NCBI RefSeq assembly: GCF_032921865.1
Contig: NZ_CP136684.1
Span: forward strand, 3,073,001-3,137,000
Origin: Thalassospira lucentensis
GTDB taxonomy: Bacteria > Pseudomonadota > Alphaproteobacteria > Rhodospirillales > Thalassospiraceae
Reading direction: 5' to 3'
Length of the DNA stretch: 64,000 nt
The position numbers and the translations under genes are program-made. The notes below the pieces were generated by a model. That model saw only the letters and a list, made by a program, of their open reading frames with translations. It searched no databases and was not told the DNA's origin. This document shows, piece by piece, positions 8,242-16,450 of the stretch. Every line of letters starts with the position of its first letter. Position 1 is the first letter of the stretch.

Positions 8242-9036
8242 ATGATCAGGCTCTCGAACGTCCAGAAGACTTACTCCGCACGGCGCGGAAGCCCGGCGCA
8301 TACCGCGCTGCACGGCATCAATCTTGATATCGCAGCCGGTGAAATCGTTGGGGTTATTGGCAGGTCTGGTGCGGGAAAATCCACACTTATTCGCTGCATC
8401 AATCTGCTTGAAGTCCCGACAGCGGGCAGTGTCATTGTTGATGGCACCGATGTGACGCAACTGGCAAAACGCGATCTGCCGCTGTTTCGCCGTCAGCTTG
8501 GCATGGTGTTCCAGCATTTCAATCTGCTGTCATCGCGCACGGTTTACGACAATATCGCCCTGCCGCTTGAACTGGCCGGGGCCAGCAAGGCGGAAATTGC
8601 CGCCGCGGTTGATCCGTTGTTGCCGCTGGTCGGGCTTGAAGACAAACGTGACCGTTATCCCGCCGAACTTTCCGGTGGTCAGAAACAGCGCGTTGGCATT
8701 GCGCGTGCGCTTTCAAGCAATCCCAAGGTCGTCCTGTGTGACGAGGTCACATCCGCCCTTGATCCGGAAACCACCCGCCAGATTCTCAGCCTGCTGCGTG
8801 ACATCAATAAACGCCTGGGCCTGACCATGGTGGTGATCACCCATGAAATGGCCGTGGTCAAACAGCTTTGTGACCGGGTGGCGGTCATGGATGGCGGCGT
8901 GATTGTCGAGGAAGGCAAGGTTGACGCGATTTTCGCCAACCCGACCCACGCCACGACGCAATCGCTTCTGGCCGATGAATTTCTGGATTACCCGGCGCGG
9001 AACAATACCGCTGCGACCACCGGGCGGGAGGCTTAA
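8242..9036 (+). CDS. metN: Methionine ABC transporter ATP-binding protein, short form
   Basis: About 264 residues from the ATG at 8242; an upstream in-frame TTG at 8233 is possible, but the purine-rich GGAAAAGG is better spaced for the ATG. It is an ABC ATPase with Walker [10 protein letters not shown], signature [15 protein letters not shown], Walker [15 protein letters not shown] and the H-loop in VVITHEM. Together with metI and metQ it forms a MetNIQ-type importer for D/L-methionine. E. coli MetN is 343 residues because of a C-terminal NIL domain through which internal methionine inhibits transport; this protein ends right after the ATPase core, so that feedback domain is missing. The SAM-II riboswitch upstream supports the methionine assignment. 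Confidence 0.93.
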   Translation: MIRLSNVQKTYSARRGSPAHTALHGINLDIAAGEIVGVIGRSGAGKSTLIRCINLLEVPTAGSVIVDGTDVTQLAKRDLPLFRRQLGMVFQHFNLLSSRTVYDNIALPLELAGASKAEIAAAVDPLLPLVGLEDKRDRYPAELSGGQKQRVGIARALSSNPKVVLCDEVTSALDPETTRQILSLLRDINKRLGLTMVVITHEMAVVKQLCDRVAVMDGGVIVEEGKVDAIFANPTHATTQSLLADEFLDYPARNNTAATTGREA

Positions 9037-9038
9037 TC

Positions 9039-9698
9039 ATGTTTGCAACACTTGCACCGATCCTGCTTCAGGCAACGCTTGAAACCTTTTCGATGGTGAT
9101 TTCGGCCCTTGTGCTGGGCACGACATTCGGCTTGCCGATCGGGGTGATCCTGGCGACATCCGGGCGCGGCGAACTGTTCGAAGCCCCGCTGTTCCAGAAA
9201 ATCATTGGTCCGATCGTCAATGCGACCCGGTCCGTCCCCTTCATCATTCTGGCCGTGGCGATCATTCCGTTCACCCGTCTGGTGGCGGGAACCTCCATCG
9301 GTACGGCAGCGGCGATTGTGCCCCTGACGGTGGCGGCCATTCCGTTCATCGCACGCATCATCGAAGGTGCGATCCGCGAGGTTGATGGCGGCCTTGTCGA
9401 AGCCGCCCAAGCCATGGGTGCACGCCCGTTTCAGGTGGTGACCAAGGTGCTGCTGCCCGAAGCATTGCCGGGCATCATTCACGGCCTGACCTTAACCGCG
9501 GTAACCCTGATCGGGTATTCGGCGATGGTTGGTGCGGTCGGGGCCGGCGGGCTCGGCGATCTTGGCATTCGTTACGGTTATCAGCGTTTCCGCCCCGATG
9601 TGATGGCGGCAGTTGTCATCACCCTGATTGTGGTGGTGCAGATGGTGCAAAGCTTGGGCGACTGGCTGGCGCGCAAGGCTGATAAACGCAATATCTGA
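9039..9698 (+). CDS. metI: Methionine ABC transporter permease
   Basis: A 219-residue inner-membrane protein with about five hydrophobic segments and the permease EAA-type loop (EAAQAMGARPFQVVTKVLLPEALPGI, about residues 126-151), which contacts MetN. The ATG is 2 bases after the metN stop and is preceded by GGGAGG, so the two are translated together. Size and pattern match E. coli MetI (217 residues). Confidence 0.95.
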   Translation: MFATLAPILLQATLETFSMVISALVLGTTFGLPIGVILATSGRGELFEAPLFQKIIGPIVNATRSVPFIILAVAIIPFTRLVAGTSIGTAAAIVPLTVAAIPFIARIIEGAIREVDGGLVEAAQAMGARPFQVVTKVLLPEALPGIIHGLTLTAVTLIGYSAMVGAVGAGGLGDLGIRYGYQRFRPDVMAAVVITLIVVVQMVQSLGDWLARKADKRNI

Positions 9699-9766
9699 TC
9701 ACTGTTTTTGTTTCTTCATCTTCTTTGAATTCCCGCAAAACACCACAGTAAACAAGGAGTTTTACC

Positions 9767-10567
9767 ATGCGGTTTCTGCTTAAACTGACGGCTGCTGCCG
9801 TTCTGGCCGCCGCCCTGACCGGGCAGGCATTGGCGAACGAGAAAATCAAGATCGGCGTCACCCCGGGTGCGCACGAAGAAGTCATGGAACAGGTCGTCAA
9901 GGTCGCGGCCGAAAAGGGCCTTGATATCGAAATCATCAGCTTCTCGGATTATGTCATTCCGAACCAGGCGCTTGATGATGGCGACCTGCAGGCCAACAGC
10001 TTCCAGCACAAGCCTTACCTTGATAACCAGATCAAGGATCGTGGTTATGACCTTTCGGTTGTCGGCTATAACATCCTGACCCCGATGGGCATCTATTCCG
10101 ACAAGATCAAGGATCTGAGCGAGCTTAAAGATGGTGCCGAAGTCGGCATTCCGAACGATCCGACCAATGGTGGTCGTGCGCTTCTGGTGCTTCAGTCCGA
10201 AGGCCTGATCAAGGTCGATCCGGCTGCCGGTCTTTCGGTCAGCCCGCTTGATGTGATTGAAAACCCGAAAAACATCAAATTCGTCGAACTTGATGCGGCC
10301 CAGCTTCCGCGTTCGCTGGCTGATCTGGATGCCTCGGCGATCAACACCAACTACGCGCTTGAAGCCGGTCTGAACCCGATCAAGGATTCAATCGCGATTG
10401 AAGGCAATGACAGCCCCTATGCCAACGTGATCGTCACCCGCACCCAGGACAAAGATGCACCCTGGGTCAAAACGCTGGTTGAGTCCTATCACGATGATTC
10501 GATCCGTGAATTCATCGAAACCAAATATGAAGGCTCGGTCCTGCCGGTTTTCAAAATTTCTGAATAA
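9767..10567 (+). CDS. metQ: Methionine-binding periplasmic protein
   Basis: A 266-residue NlpA/MetQ-family substrate-binding protein. Residues 1-23 form a Sec signal peptide (MRFLLKLTAAAVLAAALTGQ start, ALA cleavage site) with no lipobox cysteine, so it is probably a free periplasmic protein rather than a lipoprotein as in E. coli. Family hallmarks are KIKIGVTPGAHEE, the ANSFQHKPYLDNQ segment and GIYSDKIKDLSELKDGAEVGIPNDPTN. It has its own AAGGAG ribosome-binding site 68 bases after metI and ends in two hairpins. Confidence 0.95.
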   Translation: MRFLLKLTAAAVLAAALTGQALANEKIKIGVTPGAHEEVMEQVVKVAAEKGLDIEIISFSDYVIPNQALDDGDLQANSFQHKPYLDNQIKDRGYDLSVVGYNILTPMGIYSDKIKDLSELKDGAEVGIPNDPTNGGRALLVLQSEGLIKVDPAAGLSVSPLDVIENPKNIKFVELDAAQLPRSLADLDASAINTNYALEAGLNPIKDSIAIEGNDSPYANVIVTRTQDKDAPWVKTLVESYHDDSIREFIETKYEGSVLPVFKISE

Positions 10568-10582
10568 TCGCAGCGATTATTC
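10562..10582 (+). repeat. Perfect inverted repeat over the metQ stop codon
   Basis: GAATAATCGC and GCGATTATTC flank a single A and include the TAA stop. In RNA it would form a hairpin just before the main terminator. It may protect the 3' end; this is inference. Confidence 0.6.
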
Positions 10583-10593
10583 AAAACAAGTAA

Positions 10594-10626
10594 AGCCCGC
10601 GCTCGGATCAGAGCGCGGGCTTTTTT
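10594..10626 (+). terminator. Intrinsic terminator of metNIQ
   Basis: A perfect 11-bp stem (10594-10604 with 10611-10621) with a 6-base loop is followed by a run of T. Confidence 0.92.
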
Positions 10627-10664
10627 GTGCGGACATATACCGATTGTCTTTCGGCTAATCCCTG

Positions 10665-11393
10665 CTAGTGACAGCAGGAATGCACCGGTTTGTAATCCTC
10701 GTACTGATCATGCAGCTTGACCCAGTCCATGACCCCGTCCTCGTTACGGCCAAAGGGCGTCATGTCAAGGAAGGCGTGCGCCCCGATCAGGGCATCACCG
10801 GCACGGGCATAACTTGAATAGGTGTGGAAAATCTCGCCGGTTTCGGGATCGCGGACAAAGACGCTTTCGCCGTGAAGGTCTTCCATCTTGCCGGTATAGG
10901 GCGCGTAATTATAGGTCGCCTTGCCGGCCTTGACGTCATCAGGGCGAAATGACGCATCGAAATCGTAATTGAAGTCCGAACCCGCCGAGGAAACCCACGT
11001 GAAGTCCCAGCCCATGCGCTTTTTGAAATCCTGAAATTCCGCAAGCGGCGCCCGGGAAGCAGCAACCAGCGTCACGTCATGGTGTTTGAGATGCAGGTTG
11101 GCACCGTCAAAATGGTCGGCAAGGAACGAACAGCCCACACAGCCCTCTTTCCAGCCCGGTCCGAACATGAAGTGATAGACGATTAACTGATTGCGGCCGT
11201 CAAACAGATCGGCCAGCGATTTTTCACCGTCCGGCGTGTCAAAGACATACTCCTTGTCGACCCGCACCCATGGCAGGGTCCGGCGTTCCTCGCACAGGCG
11301 GTCATAGGCGCGCATATGTGCCTTTTCCCGTTCCAGATGCGCCTTGCGGGCATCAAGCCATTCCGCGCGAGAGACGATTTCGGGGCGTTTCAT
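10665..11393 (-). CDS. DUF899 thioredoxin-like protein
   Basis: About 242 residues. The family hallmark is the thioredoxin-fold core with GPGWKEGCVGCSFLADHFDG (about residues 78-97), where CVGC sits at the position of a redox CxxC, followed by the conserved NYDFDASF segment. The protein ends in HSCCH. Two ATGs are adjacent at 11396 and 11393; AAGGAGG is better spaced for the second. DUF899 proteins are cytosolic and presumed redox-active, but no reaction is established. It stands alone and converges on the metQ terminator. Confidence 0.85.
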   Translation of the reverse strand: MKRPEIVSRAEWLDARKAHLEREKAHMRAYDRLCEERRTLPWVRVDKEYVFDTPDGEKSLADLFDGRNQLIVYHFMFGPGWKEGCVGCSFLADHFDGANLHLKHHDVTLVAASRAPLAEFQDFKKRMGWDFTWVSSAGSDFNYDFDASFRPDDVKAGKATYNYAPYTGKMEDLHGESVFVRDPETGEIFHTYSSYARAGDALIGAHAFLDMTPFGRNEDGVMDWVKLHDQYEDYKPVHSCCH

Positions 11394-11489
11394 CATATCC
11401 TCCTTGTTGATCGGGTGGCGGCGCTGATCAGAAGGCTATGCAAAGACAATCGTGCCGGGGAAGGTCGGTGGGCAATTCAAACTTGTATC

Positions 11490-11517
11490 GGGACCGGTCG
11501 GGTTTCTGACCGGTCCC
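11490..11517. repeat. Perfect 10-bp inverted repeat downstream of the GNAT gene
   Basis: GGGACCGGTC and GACCGGTCCC flank an 8-base loop just after the GNAT stop. There is no T-run on either strand, so it may be a 3' stabilising hairpin or a weak terminator. Confidence 0.5.
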
Positions 11518-11520
11518 GGC

Positions 11521-12216
11521 TTACATTCCCTTGCAGGCGTGTTTTTGCATCTCAGCGGCAGTGCCGGTTTTAAGATTGCAGTTGGCATAGACAAAATTGT
11601 CGCTACCGGCATCGGTGCGGCGTGACGCATCGGGTCTGCCATGGTCCCAAATCGTGCGTTTAAGCGACCAGTCGACCTTTGCGGTGCCGCATTCGGTAGT
11701 CCATTCGGGGGAATTTTCCGACCCGTGACGTTCCGCCACGACTTCGGCTCCGAACCAGTCAGCCAGACGGGCAATGCGTTTATTGTCGCTGGCCGTAACG
11801 CCCATGATCGACGCAAGATCAAGCTCGCGGAAACCAAAGGCGATCATCATCGTGCTGGCCTCGATGGCGGCGCGGTAACGCCCCCAATGGCTTGGTGACA
11901 GCTCAATCCCGAAAATCGCGCTATCCACCGGCAGATCCTTGCCACGCAGGCCGACGCATCCCAGAAGATCGCCGGACGATTTATCAAAAATCCCGACCTG
12001 AAAATTGCGCCGTGGGCGTTCTTCCTGCCATGCCAGGAACCGATCAAACAGCGCATTGCTGCTCGCACGGGTGCGGTCATTATCCGCGGTGCCGTAAAGG
12101 GCGCGATACCGTTCATCCAGCTGATAGGCGACAAAGGCCGCCCGATCCGAGGGCGTGAAATCGCGCAGGATGAAACGTTTGCTTTCAAGTCTTGGGGGGA
12201 GTTCCGGACTTCGCAT
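11521..12216 (-). CDS. GNAT-family N-acetyltransferase (RimJ/RimL-like)
   Basis: A 231-residue protein. Residues 1-190 follow the RimJ/RimL-type GNAT layout: RLESKRFILRDFTPSD at the start, GCVGLRGKDLP as strands 4-5, and a helix after SPSHWGRYRAAIEAS that would bind acetyl-CoA. The cofactor motif is poorly conserved, so the substrate cannot be named. The C-terminal ~40 residues are unusual for the family, with cysteines in YANCNL and KHACKGM. It starts 5 bases after the stop of the MFS gene, so the two are almost certainly one transcript. It may acetylate a drug exported by that pump; this is inference. Confidence 0.78.
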   Translation of the reverse strand: MRSPELPPRLESKRFILRDFTPSDRAAFVAYQLDERYRALYGTADNDRTRASSNALFDRFLAWQEERPRRNFQVGIFDKSSGDLLGCVGLRGKDLPVDSAIFGIELSPSHWGRYRAAIEASTMMIAFGFRELDLASIMGVTASDNKRIARLADWFGAEVVAERHGSENSPEWTTECGTAKVDWSLKRTIWDHGRPDASRRTDAGSDNFVYANCNLKTGTAAEMQKHACKGM

Positions 12217-12221
12217 TGTGA

Positions 12222-13889
12222 CTACTCCACAGTTCCGGCGGCACAGGCTGCCTGTTTCAGGGCCGGGTCAAGCGCAGCATCGCTTTTTGCGCCTTCCGCC
12301 CCATCATCGTTATTTGTGTCACAACGGGCATCGCGCAACGCGATCAGGGTGCCAATGGCCGACAAAACCATCAAAATTGTGCAAATAATCGAAATAACCT
12401 GTAAGCCATCCGTAAAGGCGGCGCGTGCAAGTGGCAGAATGTCAGATGATATTGACGCCGGAAGATCGGAAAGCGCATTGACGGCTCCGCCCAATGTGCT
12501 GCGGATGGCATCCGCGGCCTCATCCCCGACGCCCGACGGCACCGCTTTGACCATCACATCGCGATAGATCGCGGTACCGACACTGCCCAGTATGGCAATG
12601 CCAAGCGCGCCACCAAGTTCTGCACTGGTTTCCGACATCGCGGCTGCCGATCCGGCCCGATCCGAAGGGGCAGATGCGACAACCATATCCGTACAGATCA
12701 TCGCAACCGGCGTAATCCCAAGCGAGAAGATCGTCGCACCCGCGACCAGGACATAAAGGCTGACAACACTGCCCGGCCAGGACAGCATGCCAAAGCCGAT
12801 TGCCGTCAGGATCAGGGCACCGGTCATCACCTGCCCGGGTTTGAAGCGCCCCATCAGAACGGGTGCCCCCATCGAGCCGACAATCCCCGCCACCGTCGCA
12901 GGCAGCATCGAAAGTCCGGCCTGAATGGGGGTAAGCCCGATGACCAGTTGCAAGGCCTGCGACAGGAACAGGAAATAGGCCATCCCGGCAAAGATCACGG
13001 CGGTCTGGATCACAATCGGCAAAGAGATGGTTTTCTGTTTAAGCAGATCAAGATCAAGCAGCGGATCGGCTAGCTTGCGCTGCCGGCGGATGAAAATCCA
13101 TGCACCAAGCAGGCCAAACACGAGTGCGGCAAACGCATCACTGCCAAAGCCATAGGCGGCAATGACCTTGACCCCGTAAATGATCGCCAGAACCGAGCCA
13201 AGCGACAGGGCAGCACTGAACAGGTCAAGCCGGCCAAAGCTTTCGGCCTTGTGTTCGGGCAGAAGGATCGGGGCAACAATCAGTAAAAGCACCATCACCG
13301 GCACATTAAGCAGGAAAACAGCCCCCCACCAGAAATAGCTGAGAACAAGCCCGCCCAGAAGCGGCCCGGCAGCGGTGCCAACCATAAAGGTCGTCATCCA
13401 TGCGGCAATGGCAAAGGAACGTTCCTTGTCATTGTGGAACATGGATCGTATCAGCGACAGGGTGGAGGGCATCAATGTTGCCCCGGCAATACCCAGCACG
13501 CCACGCGCAAAGATCAGCATTTCCGGCGTATCGGAAAAGGCCGCCAGCACGGATGCCGCACCAAAACAGCCGCCGCCGATCATCAACAGCTTGCGCCGTC
13601 CGATCCGGTCGCCAAGGGTGCCCATGGTGATCAGCGATCCGGCAATGAAAAAGCCATAGATATCGACAATCCAGAGCAACTGGTCACTTGTCGGATTAAG
13701 GCTTGCGGTCAGATGCGGCACGGCAAGGTGCAGAACCGTCATATCCATCGCGATCAGAAGGCAGGGCAGGGCCAGAACCAGAAGGCCAATCCATTCGCGG
13801 CGGGTGGCCTTGTTATCGATGGCCGGTGACTTGGCGGGTGACGTGGCGGGTGACGCAAGGGGGGCATCGGGACGTGTCGGGGCGCTCAT
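12222..13889 (-). CDS. MFS drug transporter, 14-helix DHA2 (EmrB/QacA/SmvA-like) type
   Basis: A 555-residue membrane protein with about 14 hydrophobic segments. DHA2-family motifs are visible: LDRIGRRK-like loop as GDRIGRRKLL after helix 2, the motif-C-like AAGPLLGGLVLSYFWWGAVFLLNVP, and LLIAMDMTVLHLAVP in helix 1. It probably exports cationic biocides or antibiotics in exchange for protons. The N-terminal tail contains a short Pro/Ala/Ser repeat encoded by tandem 12-bp units. It is co-transcribed with the GNAT gene downstream. No regulator gene is adjacent. Confidence 0.92.
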   Translation of the reverse strand: MSAPTRPDAPLASPATSPAKSPAIDNKATRREWIGLLVLALPCLLIAMDMTVLHLAVPHLTASLNPTSDQLLWIVDIYGFFIAGSLITMGTLGDRIGRRKLLMIGGGCFGAASVLAAFSDTPEMLIFARGVLGIAGATLMPSTLSLIRSMFHNDKERSFAIAAWMTTFMVGTAAGPLLGGLVLSYFWWGAVFLLNVPVMVLLLIVAPILLPEHKAESFGRLDLFSAALSLGSVLAIIYGVKVIAAYGFGSDAFAALVFGLLGAWIFIRRQRKLADPLLDLDLLKQKTISLPIVIQTAVIFAGMAYFLFLSQALQLVIGLTPIQAGLSMLPATVAGIVGSMGAPVLMGRFKPGQVMTGALILTAIGFGMLSWPGSVVSLYVLVAGATIFSLGITPVAMICTDMVVASAPSDRAGSAAAMSETSAELGGALGIAILGSVGTAIYRDVMVKAVPSGVGDEAADAIRSTLGGAVNALSDLPASISSDILPLARAAFTDGLQVISIICTILMVLSAIGTLIALRDARCDTNNDDGAEGAKSDAALDPALKQAACAAGTVE

Positions 13890-14028
13890 GTCTCGTGTTT
13901 CCTGTATTTCTTGTGGTGGCGCAGGCCGCGATAAATTGGGGCATCGCGGTGTTTATTCTGCGGTATTCATTCGGGGCGATGTTGCGACCTTAACCGTGGT
14001 TGAGGTCAAGACGGAAATCGGGGCAAAA
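13890..14028. other. Spacer upstream of the MFS-GNAT operon
   Basis: About 140 bases between the MFS start and the AHSA1 stop. It probably carries the MFS promoter, but I see no convincing boxes or operator. Confidence 0.3.
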
Positions 14029-14487
14029 TCATTCCGAAGTGCAACAGACCTCCAGCTTGTCAAGCGCGCTGCTCCATCCTTCCTGATGGCCATCACGCGC
14101 ACGCTCGTCAAAGAACTGCGTGTGATGGAGGATCAGAATGGTGGCCGCCCCGTGATCCTCGGCCATAAAGGTCAGGGTCACGTGCGATTTGCGTTCGGGC
14201 ATGGTGATCCATTGCCAACTGAATGACAGCTTTGCATCGGGTTCCACCGCGTCATAGGTGCCGCTGACATCGTGGATTTCACCCTCCGGGCCTGATTCCT
14301 TGAACCGGATGCGAAAGGTGCCGCCGGTCCGGGCGTCGATTGTGGCATCAATCATTTCGCATCCCGCAGGTCCCCACCATCTGGCGAGTTTTTCGGGTTC
14401 AATCCATGCGGCGTAAACCTTTGCCGGTGGGGCGACAATCCGGCGCCGGATCGTCAGGCTCGGTTTTTGACTTATCGTTTCAGACAT
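14029..14487 (-). CDS. SRPBCC/AHSA1-domain protein
   Basis: A 152-residue START-like hydrophobic-pocket protein. The opening TIRRRIVAPPAKVYAAWIEPEKLARWWGP and the closing FFDERARDGHQEGWSSALDKLE are typical of the AHSA1 family. The function is usually unknown; members bind small hydrophobic ligands or act on co-chaperone pathways. It begins 11 bases after the ArsR stop, the widespread ArsR-AHSA1 pair, so it is probably controlled by that regulator. Confidence 0.9.
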   Translation of the reverse strand: MSETISQKPSLTIRRRIVAPPAKVYAAWIEPEKLARWWGPAGCEMIDATIDARTGGTFRIRFKESGPEGEIHDVSGTYDAVEPDAKLSFSWQWITMPERKSHVTLTFMAEDHGAATILILHHTQFFDERARDGHQEGWSSALDKLEVCCTSE

Positions 14488-14498
14488 ACGTCTTTTCC

Positions 14499-14867
14499 CT
14501 AGTCCGTTATTTCGTCTTTTCCCCGTTCGGGGATGGTGTCTTCTTCTTCAAGGAACGCGGCAAGCTGATCGAGTTTGTGCGACCAGAAACGCTGATAGCG
14601 GGCCAGCCATTCCATGGCGTGCTCCATCGGTTCGGCATTCAGGCGCACATTGACCGTGCGTCCGGTCTTTTGCCGCGCAATCAGCCCGGCATCGGACAGA
14701 ACATCCAGATGTTTCATCACCGCAGGCAATGAAACGTGAAACGGTCGCGCCAGTTCACTGACCGACAGGTTTTCTTCCGTCTCCAGCCGCGCCAGAAGCG
14801 CACGGCGGGTTGGATCGGCAAGGGCGGCAAAGATGTCGTTCAGTTCGGCTTCTTGATACTTAACCAT
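14499..14867 (-). CDS. ArsR-family transcriptional regulator
   Basis: A 122-residue winged-helix repressor. DIFAALADPTRRALLARL is the canonical ArsR N-terminal helix pair, and LSVSELARPFHVSLPAVMKHLDVL is the helix-turn-helix. The metal-binding cysteines of ArsR/SmtB are absent, as usual for the AHSA1-linked subgroup, so the signal is unknown. A perfect 10-bp inverted repeat overlaps its start codon and is a likely autoregulatory operator. The AHSA1 gene follows in the same transcript. Confidence 0.92.
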   Translation of the reverse strand: MVKYQEAELNDIFAALADPTRRALLARLETEENLSVSELARPFHVSLPAVMKHLDVLSDAGLIARQKTGRTVNVRLNAEPMEHAMEWLARYQRFWSHKLDQLAAFLEEEDTIPERGKDEITD

Positions 14868-14879
14868 GAGGTTAAGTAT
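14856..14879 (-). promoter_or_regulatory. Candidate ArsR operator overlapping the arsR-like start codon
   Basis: ATACTTAACC (14856-14865), a 4-base spacer and GGTTAAGTAT (14870-14879) form a perfect palindrome. The start codon at 14865-14867 lies inside it, and it fills much of the short gap after the LysE-type gene. Confidence 0.65.
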
Positions 14880-14904
14880 TGATCAGGCCACACCGCCCTG
14901 TCAA

Positions 14905-15552
14905 TCAAAAGTTGATCCCGGTTGTCGCCATGCCCTGCCACGCGGTCAGAAGGGCGACACCGATGAACAGCAAACCTGCCGTCCGCCCGATGAAAATCGT
15001 TGCCACCGGATTGCCGGTAATCAGGTTGCGGCTGGTTCCGGCCGCAAGGGCCAGCGCGCCATAAACCGCAAGCTGTACGGCGGCCGTCATGATCCCCATG
15101 ACCAGCGCCTGTGACCAAAGCGGCCCGTAATGCGGGCGGATGAATTGCGGATAGACCGCGAAAATGAACAGATAGGCCTTGGGATTGAGCATGCAGGTAA
15201 TCATGCCCTGACGAAACGCGATCCAAAGCGACGCGGCCTTGGCCGCCCGGATGCGATCAACCGTGATGGCGCTGCGCAACAGCGTGATGCCGATCCAGAC
15301 CATATAGGCCGCCCCGGCAAACAGCATGACATTCAAAAGCCAGGGCGCAATGGCCAGAAGGGCGCTGATGCCGATGGCACCCAGCAACGTGTGATACACC
15401 CCGCCCAGCATGATCCCGGCGGTGGCCGATAACCCGGCACGTTTGCCGCCAGTCAGGGAATTGGCAATAACGAAAAACATATCCATGCCGGGCACAATGA
15501 TAATGCCCGACAGCAGAACAAAGAACAGCCAGAGATTTTCAGCATATGTCAT
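14905..15552 (-). CDS. LysE/RhtB-family amino-acid exporter
   Basis: A 215-residue membrane protein with about six hydrophobic segments. The family motif is visible as GIIIVPGMDMFFVIANSLTGGKRAGLSATAGIMLG (residues ~17-51), and MLNPKAYLFIFAVYPQF (about 115-131) matches the conserved NPK loop. It probably exports an amino acid or related small molecule; the substrate cannot be told. The short gap to the ArsR gene carries that gene's own operator, so joint transcription is uncertain. Confidence 0.9.
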   Translation of the reverse strand: MTYAENLWLFFVLLSGIIIVPGMDMFFVIANSLTGGKRAGLSATAGIMLGGVYHTLLGAIGISALLAIAPWLLNVMLFAGAAYMVWIGITLLRSAITVDRIRAAKAASLWIAFRQGMITCMLNPKAYLFIFAVYPQFIRPHYGPLWSQALVMGIMTAAVQLAVYGALALAAGTSRNLITGNPVATIFIGRTAGLLFIGVALLTAWQGMATTGINF

Positions 15553-15612
15553 GGGGCGCTCGTAATTTATCCGCCGAACGGCTTGATCGGCAGGGATAAA
15601 CTAGCAGGGCGC

Positions 15613-15634
15613 TCCTGACAGGCTCATGTCAGGA
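15613..15634. repeat. Hairpin between the LysE gene and the CBASS cassette
   Basis: TCCTGACA (15613-15620) and TGTCAGGA (15627-15634) pair perfectly around a 6-base loop. It lies close to the point where composition drops into the AT-rich defence cassette. No T-run follows. Confidence 0.5.
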
Positions 15635-15670
15635 AGGTGGGGAAAGAGAATAGCTTGGTGGAGCTTTATA

Positions 15671-16378
15671 TCAAGGTTGACTACTGCTATTGGGGTCGAT
15701 TTTTAGAAACTTTATTTTTCCTGCAGTATTTATGGCTCTTTGCCATTTTCGAGCAGTCCAGAATGTTCCTTCTAAAGTATTGGATTCTGGATGGTACTCT
15801 ATAATGGCTGCTCCAGGAAAGTTATCAGTATCTAGTAAGCTGGTAGAAAATCCATCTTGTTCAAAAAAGTAGCATAATCTATGAGGCTTAAAACCATCTC
15901 CACGTATCGGGGAGACTGTTATGGTTTTGCTGTCTTTAATTGTGGAGTTCTGTTCTGGATTCCATAGTTTTATTTCGATCTTAAACCAATTTTGATTTAT
16001 TTCTGCTCTAAATTTCTCTGTTTTAAGAGGTGCGAGCATTGAGTCTTCTATGTGAGTATAATCTATTTCATTCTTATTGTTTGTTGCTGCGTCAATAAGC
16101 TCTTTCTGTCTTGGCCAATTTGATTGAAGTTCCACGTCCCAAGTACCATTAAGATCAGGAAAGAATTTTGATCCCAAAAAGGGGCATATCTTCCAAAGAG
16201 TCCTCCAAATTGGATTAATGGTAACAAGATAACTTATGCCAAGTGCAGCGGAGGGCACTATCGTAATGCGCAGCTCAAGCGGCAGAAGTGAATTGGAAAA
16301 TTCCACTAACAAGAAAATTAATAACACCAGCCAAGCAAAAGGCCAGAATAGCCATTTTAAGGGAAATGCACTGTACAT
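15671..16378 (-). CDS. cap15: Cap15-like CBASS effector (two membrane helices plus beta-barrel)
   Basis: A 235-residue protein. Two hydrophobic segments at about residues 8-26 and 38-55 would anchor it in the inner membrane. From about residue 74 the sequence changes to alternating strand-like segments starting FFPDLNGTWDVELQSNW and ending near FWTARKW, which fits the compact beta-barrel of Cap15. Cap15 effectors bind the cyclic nucleotide made by the neighbouring CD-NTase, oligomerise and disrupt the membrane to kill the infected cell (established family knowledge). The gene is divergent from the other three CBASS genes with a 72-base gap. It is AT-rich like them. The upstream ribosome-binding site is poor. 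Assignment rests on topology, the G-x-W motif and context. Confidence 0.75.
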   Translation of the reverse strand: MYSAFPLKWLFWPFAWLVLLIFLLVEFSNSLLPLELRITIVPSAALGISYLVTINPIWRTLWKICPFLGSKFFPDLNGTWDVELQSNWPRQKELIDAATNNKNEIDYTHIEDSMLAPLKTEKFRAEINQNWFKIEIKLWNPEQNSTIKDSKTITVSPIRGDGFKPHRLCYFFEQDGFSTSLLDTDNFPGAAIIEYHPESNTLEGTFWTARKWQRAINTAGKIKFLKIDPNSSSQP

Positions 16379-16450
16379 AAGGAGTACTTAATCCTTGTGC
16401 GTTCAGGGAGTTCGGTTAAACTATTGTAGAGTTGAGCAGCGAGGTTTCCA
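16379..16450. promoter_or_regulatory. 72-bp divergent promoter region of the CBASS cassette
   Basis: The only non-coding DNA between the effector and the CD-NTase, so both promoters must lie here or inside the opposite gene. GAGG precedes the CD-NTase ATG. No clear operator or -35/-10 pair is visible. Confidence 0.5.

Noticed and set aside
8094..8327. A 77-codon open frame across the riboswitch
   Set aside because: It covers the aptamer and terminator and enters metN in another frame; structure and context favour RNA.
13822..13860. Tandem 12-bp units near the MFS start
   Set aside because: They encode Pro/Ala/Ser repeats in the cytoplasmic tail of the MFS protein; ordinary slippage, noted in that entry.
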